64,000 bases of DNA from Salvelinus alpinus (GCF_045679555.1 NC_092120.1:5472574-5536573), one strand, 5' to 3'. Numbered from the stretch's first letter, positions 11,660-25,460 are shown. Translations and numbers: made by a program. Notes: a model not told the origin generated them from the letters alone.

Positions 11660-12205
11660 ACTGGCCATTACTGATCCAGCAGACTCGGACCAGCTCCACA
11701 ACGCTGTCTCTTCCCAAGGAGTCACCATTGGAAGGGATGAGGAGTTACTTCAAGGTCTTATTGAATGATTCCAGACCTTGGTGCAGTGCAATGACCGTGC
11801 CTTCCATACATTGCTGGAGCACTTCTGCGGATTGTCTGTTAGGCAGCCCACCACTACAGTAACCCCCCAGACTGTCAGTTACTCCGCCACCAGCAGCGCT
11901 TCTCCCCAATATACCTCGAGAACCCTGCTTACCTCCTCCGGAGTGCTACGCTGGAGATCCAGGATCCTGCAGGGCGTTTCTCTCCCAGTGTTCTCTCATC
12001 TTTGAGCTACAGCCCTCTTCATTTCCCTTGGATCGCTCGAGGAAGTGTACTTGATAACGCTGATGTCTAGGAGGGCTCTTGCCTGGGATACGGTGGTGTG
12101 GGAGCAACAATCCACTATTTTCCTCAGTCTGGAGGAATTTGTGGCGGAGGTACTTAAAGTGTTTGATTCTCCGTTGTCTTGGAGAGAGGCGGCAGGACGC
12201 CCGTA
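11660..12205 (+). pseudogene. gypsy gag remnant
   Basis: Fragments resemble fish gypsy Gag: a start region with ADSDQL-like residues near 11,677, then in another frame LMSRRALAWDTVVWEQQ and FVAEVLKVFDSPLSWREAA (12,045-12,200). The normal zinc knuckle and protease that should follow are absent because of the deletion into RT. At least one frame change lies between the two parts. Confidence 0.7.
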
Positions 12206-12265
12206 TTGTGGCAGACTACGCAGTGGTCTGACCAACGTTCCTGCTGTGTTCCAGGCCCTGGTTAA

Positions 12266-14088
12266 CCTGTTTGGGCTGCAGGGGCAGTATTGAGTAGCCT
12301 GGATAAAAGGTGCTCATTTCAAACAGCCTCGTACTCAATTTTTTCTCGTACAATATGCATATTATTATTACTATTGGATAGAAAACACTCTCTAGTTTCT
12401 AAAACCGTTTGAATTATATCTGTGAGTAAAACAGAACTCATTTTGCAGCAAACTTCCTGACAGGAAGTGGAAAATCTGAAATCGATGCTCTGTTCTAGGG
12501 CCTGCCTATAAATGTGCTTGATATGTATTAGTATACATGCACTTCATACGCCTTCCACTAGATGTCAATAGGGAGTGAGAGAAGAAATGGAGTGTATAAC
12601 TTGATCTGCGGTCGAATAAAAGCTCTTGGCATGACGTGACACCAATTTCCTGTTTTCTGGAACGCGCGAGAAGGGACCTGGGATTGCCTTCTGAAAAGCT
12701 GTCGTTATAGACGACTAATATCTCCGGCTTTGATTTTATTTGATAAATGTGACAATATCATCGTAAAGTATGTTTTTTCAAGATAGTTTTATTAGATTAT
12801 TGAAATTTTTTCAGGACGTTAGGCGTGTTGCGTTGTCTGCGTTTGTTCACGAAGGAGAGCTTCGCGCCACTTTGCTAGCTTTCCGTGCTAATTGACTGGA
12901 GAAGAGGACATTCTAAAACCAAACAACGATTGTTCCCGACAAAGGACCCCTTGTACAACATTCTGATGGAAGATCATCAAAAGTAGGACCCATTTTATGA
13001 TGCTATTTCATATATCTGTCGAACATGTGTACTATTAGTTTGCGCCCAGATTTTGGGCACTCTCTCGCTATAACGTAAGCTGGATGTCGTAATGAAGTTA
13101 TTTTTAGAATTCTAACACGGCGATTGCATTAAGAACTAGTGTATCTATCATCTTCTATACAACATGTATTTTTTAGTAACGTTTATGAATAGTTATTTGG
13201 TCAGAATAGGTGAGTGTCATAAAAATATCTGGACATTCTGGGAAAAAGATGCTACGTTAGCACAATGTATAACCACTGATTTCAGCTCTAAATATGCACA
13301 TTTTCGAACAAAACATAAGTGTATGTATAACCTGATGTTATAGGACTGTCATCTGATGAAGCTTATCAAGGTTAGTAAAAAATTATATATCTTTTGCTGG
13401 TTTGTTACAATCGCTAACTTTTGCTGCTGGTAAATGGCTTGTGTTTCTGGCTATTGTGGTAAGCTAATATAATGCTATATTATGTTTTCGCTGTAAAACA
13501 CTTAAGAAATCGGAAATATTGGCTGGATTCACAAGATGCTTGTCTTTCATTTGCTGTACACCATGTATTTTTCAGAAATGTTTTATGATGAGTATTTAGG
13601 TATTTCACGTTGGTGTCTGTAATTACTCTGGCTGCTTCGGTGCTATTTGTGACGGTAGCTGTGATGGTAGCTGCAATGTAAAACTGATTTATACCTCAAA
13701 TATGCAAATCTTTCGAACAAAACATAGATTTATTGTATAACATGTTATAAGACTGTCATCTGATGAAGTTGTTGCTTGGTTAGTTTGGTTGGTTCTTGGT
13801 TAGTTAGGTTGGTTTTGTGCATGCTACCTGTGCTGTCAAAAATGTCTGTCCTTTTTTGTATTTGGTGGTGAGCTAACATAAATATACGTGGTGTTTTCGC
13901 TGTAAAACATTTTAAAAATCGGACATGTTGGCTGGATTCACAAGATGTTTATCTTTCATTTGCTGTATTGGACTTCTTAATGTGTGAAAGTTAAATATTT
14001 CTAAAAAATATATTTTGAATTTCGCGCCCTGCACTTGAAGTGGCTGTTGTCATATTGTGCCCGGCTTCGGGCTTGCAGCCCAAAGAAG
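12266..14088. mobile_element. TTAA-flanked, piggyBac-like non-autonomous element, copy 2
   Basis: TTAA at 12,262-12,265 and 14,089-14,092 bracket 1,823 bp that begin CCTGTTTGGGCTGCAGGGGC and end GGGCTTGCAGCCCAAAGAAG, giving terminal inverted repeats of about 16 bp. Removing the insert brings RT motif sequence back into register around a single TTAA. No transposase ORF. It is longer than copy 1 partly through an internal tandem duplication (13,160-13,970). Confidence 0.85.
13160..13970. repeat. Internal tandem duplication, about 400-409 bp per unit
   Basis: Landmarks recur at fixed spacing: TCGAACAAAACATA at 13,304 and 13,713, GACTGTCATCTGATGAAG, GGCTGGATTCACAAGATG, and TTTCATTTGCTGTA at 13,547 and 13,956 (409 bp apart). 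The left edges (ACATGTATTTTT at 13,162 and CCATGTATTTTT at 13,561) are 399 bp apart. The units have diverged by substitutions and small indels. Confidence 0.8.
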
Positions 14089-15969
14089 TTAACAACGTTC
14101 TCTTGCGACATGTAGAACCGGTTCGTGTTCGTCTACCTCAACGACATCCTCGTCTTTTCCTGCTCAGCTCAAGAACATGTTCACCACGTTTGTTCAGGTC
14201 CTCCAGTGTCTCCTGGAGAACCAGATTTTTGTCAAAGCAAAGAAATGCGAGTTCCTTCGCTCCACCATCTCCTTCCTTGGATACATCATCGATGCTGGTA
14301 ATGTGCAGATTGATTCCAGAAAGGCGAGAGCAGTGGTGGATTGGCCCCAACCCACGTCCAGAGTGCAGCTGCAACGCTTCTTAGGATTTGCCCATTTCTA
14401 TTGCTGTTTTATCCGGGGTTACAGCACCCTGGCTTCCACCCTTTCAGCACTCAACTCTCCCAAGGTCCCGTTCACGTAGTCCCCAGCTGCTGACCGGGCA
14501 TTCCTGGACCTTAAGCACTGCTTCACCACAGCTCCCATATTAATCCATCCGGACCCGTCCCGTCAGTACGTGGTGGAGGTAGACGCTTCGGATGTCGGAG
14601 TGGGGGCCGTCCTGTCCCAGCGTTCTGCCCTGGACCTTATGCTGCATCCCTGTGCCTTCTTCTCTCATAGTTTTAACAGCACAGAGAGGAATTATCATGT
14701 GGGGAATCGAGAACTATTTGCGGTGAAGATAGCATTGGAGGAGTGGAGGCACTGGTTAGAGGGGACGGAACATCCATTCATTGTGTGGATGGATCACAAG
14801 AACCTAGAATATCTCCACACCACCAAGCGTCTCAACTCCAGACAAGCTCGATGGGCCCTACTGTTCACCCGGTTCTCCAACCGCCGGGGTCCAAGAATGT
14901 TAAGCCGGATGCGCTTTCACGAGCTATAGCCCGACTGCTATACCCTCGAACCTCGAGATCATCCTTCCTACCTCGTGTCTGCCGGCTAAAATCGTCTGGG
15001 GAATAGAGAATCAGGTCAATGGGGGGGGGGTGAGGCTTGTCTGCCACCCTGGCTCCCGTCGAACCCTGGCCTTTGTGCGACAACGCTTTTGGTGGCCCAC
15101 CATGATCCGTGACTTCTCCGCGTTTGTCGCCGCCTGCACTGTCTGTGCTCAGAATAAGACTCCTCGGCAAGCTTCAGCTGACCTCCTTCAACCTCTTCCT
15201 GTCCCTCACCGTCCCTGGTCACATAACTATATCTCTGGTCTCCCTCTGTCTGATGGCAACACCACTATCCTCACAATGGTGGACAGATTTTCCAAAGCCG
15301 CCCATTTCATTCCCCTCCCCAAGCTACAGTCTGGCAGGGGGGCAGCCCAGCTCATGGTGCAGCACGTCTTCTGGGTCCAACCCCACCACCTGGAGCCAGC
15401 AACTCGTATGGGTAGAATACGCACAAAACACCCTAACCCTGCTTAGCCACTGGTCTCTTGCCTTTTGAGTGTTTGATGGGTTATCAGCCCCCTCTCTTCC
15501 CTGAGCAAGAGGAAGAGGTCAACTGTCTGCTCTTCTCAAGACCACCTCCAGGTATCGACGACAGGCGGACCACCACTGGACCGCGGCTCCCCGCTATCGT
15601 CTTGGGCAGAGGGTATGGCTGTCCACTTGGGACCTGCCCCTCTGGGTGGAGTTCCGTAAACTTTCCCCCTGTTTTATAGGCTCTTTCCCCCCATCTCTAA
15701 GATCCATAGCCCCTCTGCTGTTCGTCTTCTGTTGCTCCGCACCCTCCGTATACATCCCACTTTTCATGCATCAAGGATTAAACCTTTGTCTCACAGCCCT
15801 CTGTCTCCCCTTTCCCATTGTTCCTCAACTTTAGTGTATGATATACCATTTTGTCCCTCTGAGGCTCTACTTTATCCAATGTAAAAAAACACAATTTCAA
15901 ATAAGACCGATTTGAGCCAGTCGGTCACATATGACTAGGATAATGCCTTTGGCTAGACAATGATATAAA

Positions 15970-16196
15970 TTAGAGAATGCCAAGAGTGTGCAAAGCTGTC
16001 ATCAAAGCCAAGGAGGGCTGCCTTGAATAATACAAACTATATTTTGATTTGTTTAACACTTTTTTGGTTACTACATGATTTCATATGTGTTATTTCATAG
16101 TTTTGATGTCTTCACTATTATTCTACAATGTAGAAAATAGTAAAAGTAAAGAAAAACCCTGGAATGTGTAGGTGTGTCAAGTTTTGACTGGTACTG
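15970..16196 (+). mobile_element. 3' end of a Tc1-like element (GTACCAGTCAAAAC TIR family)
   Basis: It ends TCAAGTTTTGACTGGTACTG followed by TA (16,197-16,198). Upstream, GCCAAGAGTGTGCAAAGC and ATATTTTGATTTGTTTAACAC match the transposase C-terminal end and 3' region of a widespread teleost Tc1-like family as I recall it. The 5' part is missing. Confidence 0.7.
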
Positions 16197-16198
16197 TA

Positions 16199-18420
16199 CA
16201 TGTAAGCATATATGTTTACTTTGGTTGGAGTTAGTCAATTACTGTTAATTGAACGTGTCCATAACCTAATAATCTTGAGTTGTCAGAGTGTAGAGAGAGA
16301 GAAGAAAATATATGGAAGCCAAAGGACACATTGGAGGTAGGTTTCTCTAGCCACAACATAAAAACAAAACACACAAAAATATTAACACTGAAGCAATAGC
16401 AGTCCTGAAAATATTTGTCCTCTAATTTACATTTATTGTGGAAAATGTATAATGTAGTTCCTGCCCCAATATTGATGTATATCATAAAGAATAAATATTC
16501 AGGCTGAGCTCTAGCTCCAGGCAGAACAGAACACAAATCTGAAGTCTTTGGGCTAGCCTACACTTAAAGGGGAGAAAAAATACTTTCAAAAGACCCTTCA
16601 TGGATTCTGTGTTGCACATTTGGCCTCATTTGAATCTCTCTGACTTTTGCAGATGTTTCCCTCCAAACGTTTAATCCCCTTTAATTAGCTCAAAGGAACC
16701 GCTAGACAGAGTGAAGTGGCTTCTGGGATGCGTGTTCTGTTCTTTTCCTCAGCTCATGTTTAGGATATCAAGTTATATTGAAATCAACAGACAACATGTC
16801 ATTGAGAAAATGTTTTTTTGCTGAATGTTTTTTGCTGAAAAAAATCATAATTAATCAGCTCTTCTAAAGTGTATGGAAATAAGGGATTTATTTTTTGCAT
16901 TGTGACTTTCTTTCAGGATACATGGAGGTGCAGGGAAATCACTTTACTGGAATATCAGTGACTGTGAAATCAAAAACATAAAGACATGAGACTTCTATGC
17001 CTGCCTCAACTACACCCAACCTCTTCAAAGTCATTTGATCTATAATGTCAAACACTTTAATACGATTACCTTCAAGGAATTACAATAACATTTTAAAAAT
17101 AGAAAAGATCCAACATATAACCGATGCCCTGCACGTTCTGTTTTCCCCCGCACACCATCCGGACATCATGAGGTTTAATTGGGAATTTTATGTCACCTGC
17201 AGGTGATGCTGGGCATATTACTCCCCCCTCAGACACCTGTCGTCACCAAGGTCATCCTCAATACGGCTGTGTCTTAACACACTGGCTGCCTAGAAGACAA
17301 AGAGGGCTGCAGGATTTGCATGCATAATACGGCAGAGCTCAGTCAAAAAGGAACATTTTATTCAGGAATGTTTAATGGTTTGGCCTCTATTCTTTAATAT
17401 ACTGTTTAGAGGATTCAGGCGTGAAAACTGCAGGTTAAGTTATATTGGTAGTAAGGGAGTTAGTGGAAAGAGTAGGTTCTAGACTAGGTATATTTCTGTT
17501 TTACTACCCTTTACTCTAGTGCAAGTGATGAGCAGCAATGTGATTGGAGAATATTTATGAACTACTCAACTTTGTATTTTTGAGATATGGATAGCCTACA
17601 GACCTGAAGAATTACATTACATCCGATAGCTAGCTCCAGGCATCTTGGAAATGGAGTTTGGGTAACTCCGGTTGCATTGGATGAGATGAAATACCATTTG
17701 GCTTTCGTTCATCGTGCCATTTTTTCCTGCCGCTTACCTTCCTATTTTACGTTTCTGAGAGATAGTCAGTACCCTTGACCTTTTTCCCATTTCCTTGCTG
17801 CTTCACTCCGGCAAAATGCCTTTGGATATTTCTCTGTGCATCGGAACTAATAGAATCTAACAGATCGTGTGTGAACCCAGAGGCTGTGGTAATGATAGCA
17901 CAAAGAGCCTGGACACAAGGTCCAGAACATGATAGAAAGGGGTAGACGCTCCCTCTGAAAATCTGCCTCAGACAAACCTCCAAAGGGCAATCGCCCACTC
18001 TGCTCTGATCCCCCACAGCAACCCAAAGAGCACCCAGGGAGGAGTGGTGAGTTATGGCACCTAACCCATCCACCCCCAGAGCCCCTCACCATCCCTAACC
18101 CACCCCCACAGCCCTTAGCCTAATTCACAAACACACAGCGTACAGTGGAGCCCAACCCTCCTGATCCCCCAACCTCAGAGACCACTATTACCACTGTGAT
18201 AGGGTTGGGATCACATGGTGTGCCAGGTTAAGCTATTTAGATTAAACGACACTATAACATTATGTGATTAAGGCACAAGGACTTTGTGTCATTCTGTAAG
18301 CTCTGTCCGTTTCCAGTAACCTGCCATTCTGTTTAGAACAGTGTGATTAGAAACACATTAGTAACAGTCACCCGTTTACCGTTGGAGAGATACTGACCAT
18401 GTCCTTCACCTGTAAACACA
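16199..18420. other. Intergenic sequence, nothing recognised
   Basis: No supported gene or element. Minus-strand ORFs near 17,750-18,090 and 16,231-16,536 show no family features. Confidence 0.45.
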
Positions 18421-18469
18421 CATACGCATAAACACGCACACACACAGTCTTGTATAACTAACCTTGTAT

Positions 18470-18615
18470 TATACCTATTTTCCCTAATCCCTAAACCTGA
18501 CCTAAACCATAACCCTAACCTTAACCCCTAACCCTAAAACAAACCCTTGTTCCTAACCCTAACCCTAAACCTAATAACCTAATTATAACCCTAACACTAA
18601 TTCTAACCTTAACCC
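18470..18615. repeat. Telomere-like interstitial repeat (CCCTAA variants)
   Basis: CCCTAACC, ACCCTAAAC and CTTAACCC variants recur about twenty times over 150 bp, in the C-rich orientation on the plus strand. The array is degenerate and followed at once by CA-rich microsatellite DNA. Confidence 0.8.
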
Positions 18616-18639
18616 TTGTTTACTATTCTTATAGTTAAA

Positions 18640-18850
<211 letters not shown>

Positions 18851-19181
18851 CTTATTCTGTATTCAGTAATGGTATGATTACAGTATGAACAGTTTGATCT
18901 TTAAACTCAGACACACTGCCACTCTGTTATTATACTCTGCTGTGAGCTGCACATGAAACTTCAATAATTAAAAATAATACTGCCCAAAAAGTTTTAAATG
19001 GCATTCTAACACTGGGTTAGATGTCAAAGACCATCTGTCCTTCTGTTCTAACAGATTAGTATTTATGGAGGAAACTTTAGGGAGAAAAAGCACACTCGTG
19101 GAATGAAAAAAGACGGATGAAGAATAATAAAATCTAAAAGGGATCTGTATTGGAGAGACTGTGGCCTCTGTGTGGCTACAC

Positions 19182-20330
<1,149 letters not shown>

Positions 20331-20332
20331 TG

Positions 20333-20416
20333 TGCGTGCATGCGCACGCGCGCGCGTGTGTGTGTGTGTGCATGCATGTGTGTTTGTGTGTTCATGCGTG
20401 TGTGTGTGTGTGAGAG
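20333..20416. repeat. GT/GCGC-rich microsatellite
   Basis: CGCGCGCG followed by GTGTGTG and GCATGCATG blocks. Confidence 0.85.
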
Positions 20417-20465
20417 AAAATTATGCTTCTAATGCAATCAATCACTTCATACATTTAATTCCTTT

Positions 20466-21216
<751 letters not shown>

Positions 21217-23180
21217 ACTATAGGGACATCCATTCCCCCAACCCCTCTGAGAGTTCATTTACCTGTCATCAACTGTACATTAAACCTAGAATTATTAGGT
21301 GCTACATCCATTTTTGGACTTATAAATTCATTTTAAATACCCATTTATTCTTGAAGAATGTAACTTATACATACCTCACGAGCTTAGTTCAACTGTACTG
21401 TAGTACCCTATGTAAAATACAAGCTTGTTTTACTCCAATGTTTGTAAACAATGTAAATGTAAACACACACTGTATAGCCTCAATACCTGGTTAAAACTAT
21501 AATTTTGATATCATGGATGGTCAGTCCTTGCATCCATGGCTCTGTCTATGAATTTCATAGTAGTTCCATTTATCCAGGCCCTGTTTTGCTTTGTTATTGT
21601 TTCAATTAACGATTCTAGCTTTAAGCCAGTTAGTGTGTGATCCACGTGTTAATGTGATGGTGATTTAGAGGTTTTATTTCAGTGTTCCTAGTTTACTGTG
21701 GAGGAGAGACAGAGGATCTATCTATCCTCAGGGGAAATGATGTGCCTGATATTGATACTGTGAGACTCATCGATCTCTCTGTCCGTGTGCAGTCCTCGGT
21801 GTGGCTTTATCTTCCCCTGAAGACCACAGAGACAGGAAAGAGAAACCAGCTCAGAGCCTGACCACAAGACAGACACATTACTTCACTTTACAGCCCCACT
21901 CGACCTGGGTTCAAATACTATGGGTTCAAATACTATTTGAAACTATTTTAATACCTATATTTCTTGCTTCGGCCTGCCTGAAAGGCCAGGGATTGCAGTT
22001 TTGGGATGTAGAAAGACCGAATGGACAGATGTTCACCATAACCGTTTGAAGTCCAGAGCTGTTTTTTTTAGGTATGGGGGAAGGTAAGATGGATGAAAGT
22101 CAGAGAAATGTCAATTAAAAGGTCAAAACCTTTGAGTGATCTGAGCGGATGGACTACTGTCTGATCTGGACCTTTCAAAGAGCAGTTCCATTATGGTTTG
22201 ACTGACGTTTCTCCTGTCCTCCTAATAAGACAACAGCAAACAAGGGAACAGAGAAAAGACTGCCAGTTAGTAACAAAACACAGGAACACACTAGTTTACA
22301 ACACACAACCAATTATAATTAGTCCCACTAAAGCACTACTAACACTTAGCATAACATACACAATAGTAACTGTGTATTACTGTAAACTGTGGGCATGTGA
22401 TAGAGTTTAACATGAACATTTACTAGTGCACTTGTGCGTATGTCCGCATAGGCTTGGTGTCTGAGTGGAGTTACATTCAGAGTATTGGTCCAGTGTTGTG
22501 GTACCCCTCAGTAGTCCAGTACGACCCAGGGGAGTGTCTCTCTCCACTGGAGGAGTGAAAGCAGAGCTTCTCATGTTAACTCGCACCATTAGATGCCGTG
22601 ACAGCCTTTATAAATCTTTTATTTGGGTCTTTGGGAGCTTCTCTCTGATACCTAAGACAAATTGACTTTGGGCTAAAGTGAGATAGTATCAGAGACTTTT
22701 ACTGCAGTTGGTTGGCAAATAATCCTAAGCAACCCTCCCCTTAGCAACCCTCCCCTTAGCCACCTCCCCAACAGAGCCAGTCACACGCACACAGAGAGGA
22801 GGCTAATAGATTTACCCTTCACCCCCCCCCCTCTCTCATATCCAGAAATCAAAATGTACACAGTTTCTCCTGAATGTTTACATGCGGTCGGCAAATGTTC
22901 TCACTACAATGTGCAGTTCTCTCTCTCTCTCTAATGCAGGGAGGTAGTCAGGCAGGGAGGTAGTCAGGCAGGCAGTAAGGCAGGAAGGCAGGCATACAGA
23001 GCAGGCAGCTTGGCCGCAGGTACCAGAGGGAGCGTAGGACCGTGGTTTAATGGAGGTTTAATTGGATGAACAAGAGTGATTTGACAGAGCCTGAGGGCCT
23101 TACAACCTCCAGGCAGTCTGACACCTACAGTCTTCTTCAGGGAACGCTACGGGAAAACCAAGTACAACTAAAAAATAAAA
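21217..23180. other. Intergenic sequence, nothing recognised
   Basis: No supported gene. Small local repeats only: a GGGTTCAAATACTAT doublet near 21,908-21,935, CCCTCCCCTTAGC near 22,730, and GGCAGGGAGGTAGTCA near 22,938. Confidence 0.45.
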
Positions 23181-23458
23181 ACATCTCACTTTACACTTCA
23201 TCACACTCTCACCTTTACTTTTTCCACATTTTGTTGTTACACCACAAATTTTAAATGGTTTAAATTGAGATTTTGTGTCACTGACCTACGCACAATTCCC
23301 CGTAATATGAAAGTGGAATTATGTTTTTAGAAGCATTTACGAATTAATAAAAAATGAAAAGCTGAAATGTCTTGGGTCAATAATGCAATAATGGTATTTA
23401 ACACGATTGTGTAATGAATACTTCACCTCTGTACCCCACACATAGAATTATCTGTAAA

Positions 23459-23767
23459 GTCCCTCAGTCGAGCAGTGAATTTCAAACACAGATTCAACCA
23501 CAAAGACCAGTGAGGTTTTCCAATGCCTCTCAAAAAAGGGCACCTATTGGTAGATGGGTAAAATAAATAAGCAGACATCCCTTTGAGCATGGCGAAAATC
23601 TATGGCAAGACTTGAAAATGGCTGTCAATGGCACATTGATCAGTGCTAGACAGCCATTTTCAAGTCTTGCCATAGATTTTCGCCATGCTCAAAGGGATGT
23701 CTGCTTATTTTTTTTTTTATCTTTGTGGTTGAATCTGTGTTTGAAATTCACTGCTCGACTGAGGGAC
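23459..23767. repeat. Foldback: perfect 47-bp and 62-bp inverted arms
   Basis: Positions 23,459-23,505 are the exact complement of 23,721-23,767, and 23,565-23,626 the exact complement of 23,649-23,710, with a 22-nt loop (23,627-23,648). The left arm holds 59 unpaired bases between the two blocks and the right arm 10. The material is Tc1-like transposase-region sequence, so the foldback arose inside the element. Confidence 0.93.
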
Positions 23768-23952
23768 TCAGGGATGTGAACGCTTATTTAAATGAGATAT
23801 TTCTGTATTTCATTTTCTATACATTTGCTAACATTTCTAGAAACATGTTTTCACTTTGTCATTATTGGATTTTTGTTAAGATGGGTGAGAAATGTAATGC
23901 ATTTTGAATTCAGTCTGTAACACAACAAAATGTGGAAAAATTCAACGGTTAT

Positions 23953-24323
23953 TGTCACGACTTCCGCCGAAGTGGGTCCCTCTCCTTGTTCGGGTGGCGT
24001 TCGGCGTTCGGCGTCGCCGGCCTTCTAGCCATCGCCGATCCACCTTTCATTTTCCATTTGTTTTCTCTTGTCTTCCCACACACCTGGTTCCAATTCCATA
24101 ATTACATGTTGTGTATTTAACCCTCTGTGTCCCCCATGCCCTTGTCCGGAATTGTTTATTGTAAGTGTTTGTGCACGTTATGTCTGGCGTGCGAATGGTT
24201 TTGTCCCATTGTATATATATATTGTTTTGTTCAAGGTGATTTTTATTATAAAACTGCGCCGTTGTAACACAGTCTTTGCTCTCCTGCGCCTGAGTTCTCT
24301 GCCACCAGTACGCGCTCCTTACA
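23953..24323 (+). mobile_element. Solo LTR, family B (TGTCACGACTTCC type)
   Basis: It begins TGTCACGACTTCCGCCGAAG and ends CTCCTTACA. Its first 200 bases match the minus-strand LTR at 10,440-10,816. Flanking pentamers are GTTAT (23,948-23,952) and GGTAT (24,324-24,328), a 4/5 TSD. It sits inside the 3' terminal repeat of a Tc1-like element. Confidence 0.85.
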
Positions 24324-24347
24324 GGTATGAATACTTTCCGAAGTATA

Positions 24348-25458
24348 CAGCGCCTTCTGAAGGTATTCAGACCCCTTCCCTTTTTTCACATTTTGTTACG
24401 TTACAGCCTTATTCTAAAATATATATTTTTTAACAAACAATACCCCATAATGACAAAGTGAAAACAGGTTTTTGTAAATGTTTGCAAATCTAGTAAAAAA
24501 TAAAATACTGAAATACCTTATTTATGTAACTATTCAGACCTTTTGCTATGAGACTGGAAATTGAGCTCAGGTGCATCCTGTTTCCATTGATTATCCTTGA
24601 GATGTTGCTACACCTTGATTGGAGTCCACCTGATGTAACTTCAAGTGATTGGACATGATTTTGAAAGGCACACACCTGTCTATATAAGGTATGAGGTCAA
24701 AGGAATTGTCAATAGAGCTCCTAGACAGGATTGTGTCAAGACACAGATCTGGGGAAGGGTAACAAAAAATGTCTGCAGCACTGAAGTTCCCCAAGAACAG
24801 TGGCCACCATCATTCTTAAATGGAATAAGTTTGGAACCACCAAGACTCTTTCGAGAGCTGGCCGCCCGGCCAAACTGAGCAATCGGCAGAGAAGGACCTT
24901 GGTTAGGGAGGTGACCAAGCACCGGATGGCCACTCTGACAGAGCTCCAGAGTTCCTCTGTGGAGATGGGAGAACCTTCCAGAAGGACAACCATCTCTGCA
25001 GCACTCCACCATTCAGGCCTTTATGGTAGAGTGGACAGACGGAAGCCATACCTTAGTAAAAGGCACATGACCGCCCGCCTGGAGTTTGCCAAAAGGTACC
25101 TAAAGGACTCAGACCATTAGATTTATTTATTTTTGCCTGAATTCCAAGCGTCACATCTGGAGGAAACCTGGCACCATCTCTACGGTGAAGCATGGTGGTG
25201 GCAGCATCAGGCTGTGGGAATGATTTACAGCGGCAGGGACTGGGAGACTAGTCAGTCTAAATACTTGTGTAAATGTAATATTTCAGGTATTTATTTATTT
25301 GCTGAAATTTCTAAAAACCTGTTTTTGTTTTGTTTTTATGAGGTATTGTGTGTAGATTAACGAGGAGAAAAATAATATTTAATCCATTTTAAAATAAGGC
25401 TGTAAAGTAACAAAATGTGGAAAACGTCAAGGGGTGTGAATACATTCCGAATGCACTG
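24348..25458 (+). mobile_element. Tc1-like element (ATTCAGACCCCTT family), transposase catalytic part deleted
   Basis: TIRs start CAGCGCCTTCTGAAGG after TA (24,346-24,347) and end CATTCCGAATGCACTG before TA (25,459-25,460). Length is 1,111 bp. The left TA lies directly beside the decayed end of the preceding Tc1-like element, so this copy probably inserted at that terminus. Confidence 0.92.
24740..25245 (+). pseudogene. Tc1-like transposase remnant (N-terminal DNA-binding part)
   Basis: An ORF at 24,800-25,120 (106 codons) reads TLSRAGRPAKLSNRQRR, TLVREVTKHRMATLTELQ, RRTTISAALHHSGLYGR and LEFAKRYLKDS. This is the second helix-turn-helix and linker of a Tc1 transposase. Downstream, residues around the first catalytic Asp and the W..P.LN.IE region are missing: a jump near 25,115-25,190 goes from the KRYLKDS region to the GGGS-type region, then to the 3' end. 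No DDE triad remains, so it cannot be active. Confidence 0.85.
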
Positions 25459-25460
25459 TA

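Larger units (their letters stand above)
11275..15690 (+). mobile_element. Decayed Ty3/gypsy LTR retrotransposon
   Basis: The order is 5' LTR (11,275 to about 11,650), gag remnant, RT remnant split by a TTAA element, RNase H, integrase zinc-finger and core start, then a C-terminal piece ending near 15,690. A large deletion joins gag directly to the middle of RT near 12,205, so protease and the RT amino half are missing. A second deletion removes the end of the integrase core near 15,390. Several frameshifts and stops are present and no 3' LTR was found. The element is dead. Confidence 0.9.
12205..15690 (+). pseudogene. gypsy pol remnant (RT, RNase H, integrase)
   Basis: RT resumes at the GLTN..AVFQALVN motif (12,220-12,265), is interrupted, and continues at 14,093 with the region that should hold the YLDDIL active-site box; here it is NDIL in a shifted frame. 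RT thumb follows at 14,177-14,479 ([15 protein letters not shown]) with a stop at 14,478. RNase H is at 14,570-14,929 ([43 protein letters not shown]). Integrase zinc finger and core start are at 15,030-15,330 ([22 protein letters not shown]), then a deletion, then LMGYQPPLFP at 15,470. Not functional. Confidence 0.85.
23190..24345 (+). mobile_element. Tc1-like element, internally deleted, with inverted duplication and LTR insertion
   Basis: Left-end sequence TTTTTCCACATTTTGTTG and the 5' region match, in reverse, the copy at 42,223-43,599. The transposase start region is cut near 23,591, where GAGCATGGCG joins AAAATCTATGGCAAG, a much later part of the gene. An inverted copy follows, then the 3' end (ATATTTCTGTATTTCATTTTC to ACAAAATGTGGAAAAA). 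A solo LTR splits the terminal TIR, which resumes at 24,324 (GGTATGAATACTTTCCGAAG). The outermost bases of both TIRs are decayed. Confidence 0.85.
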
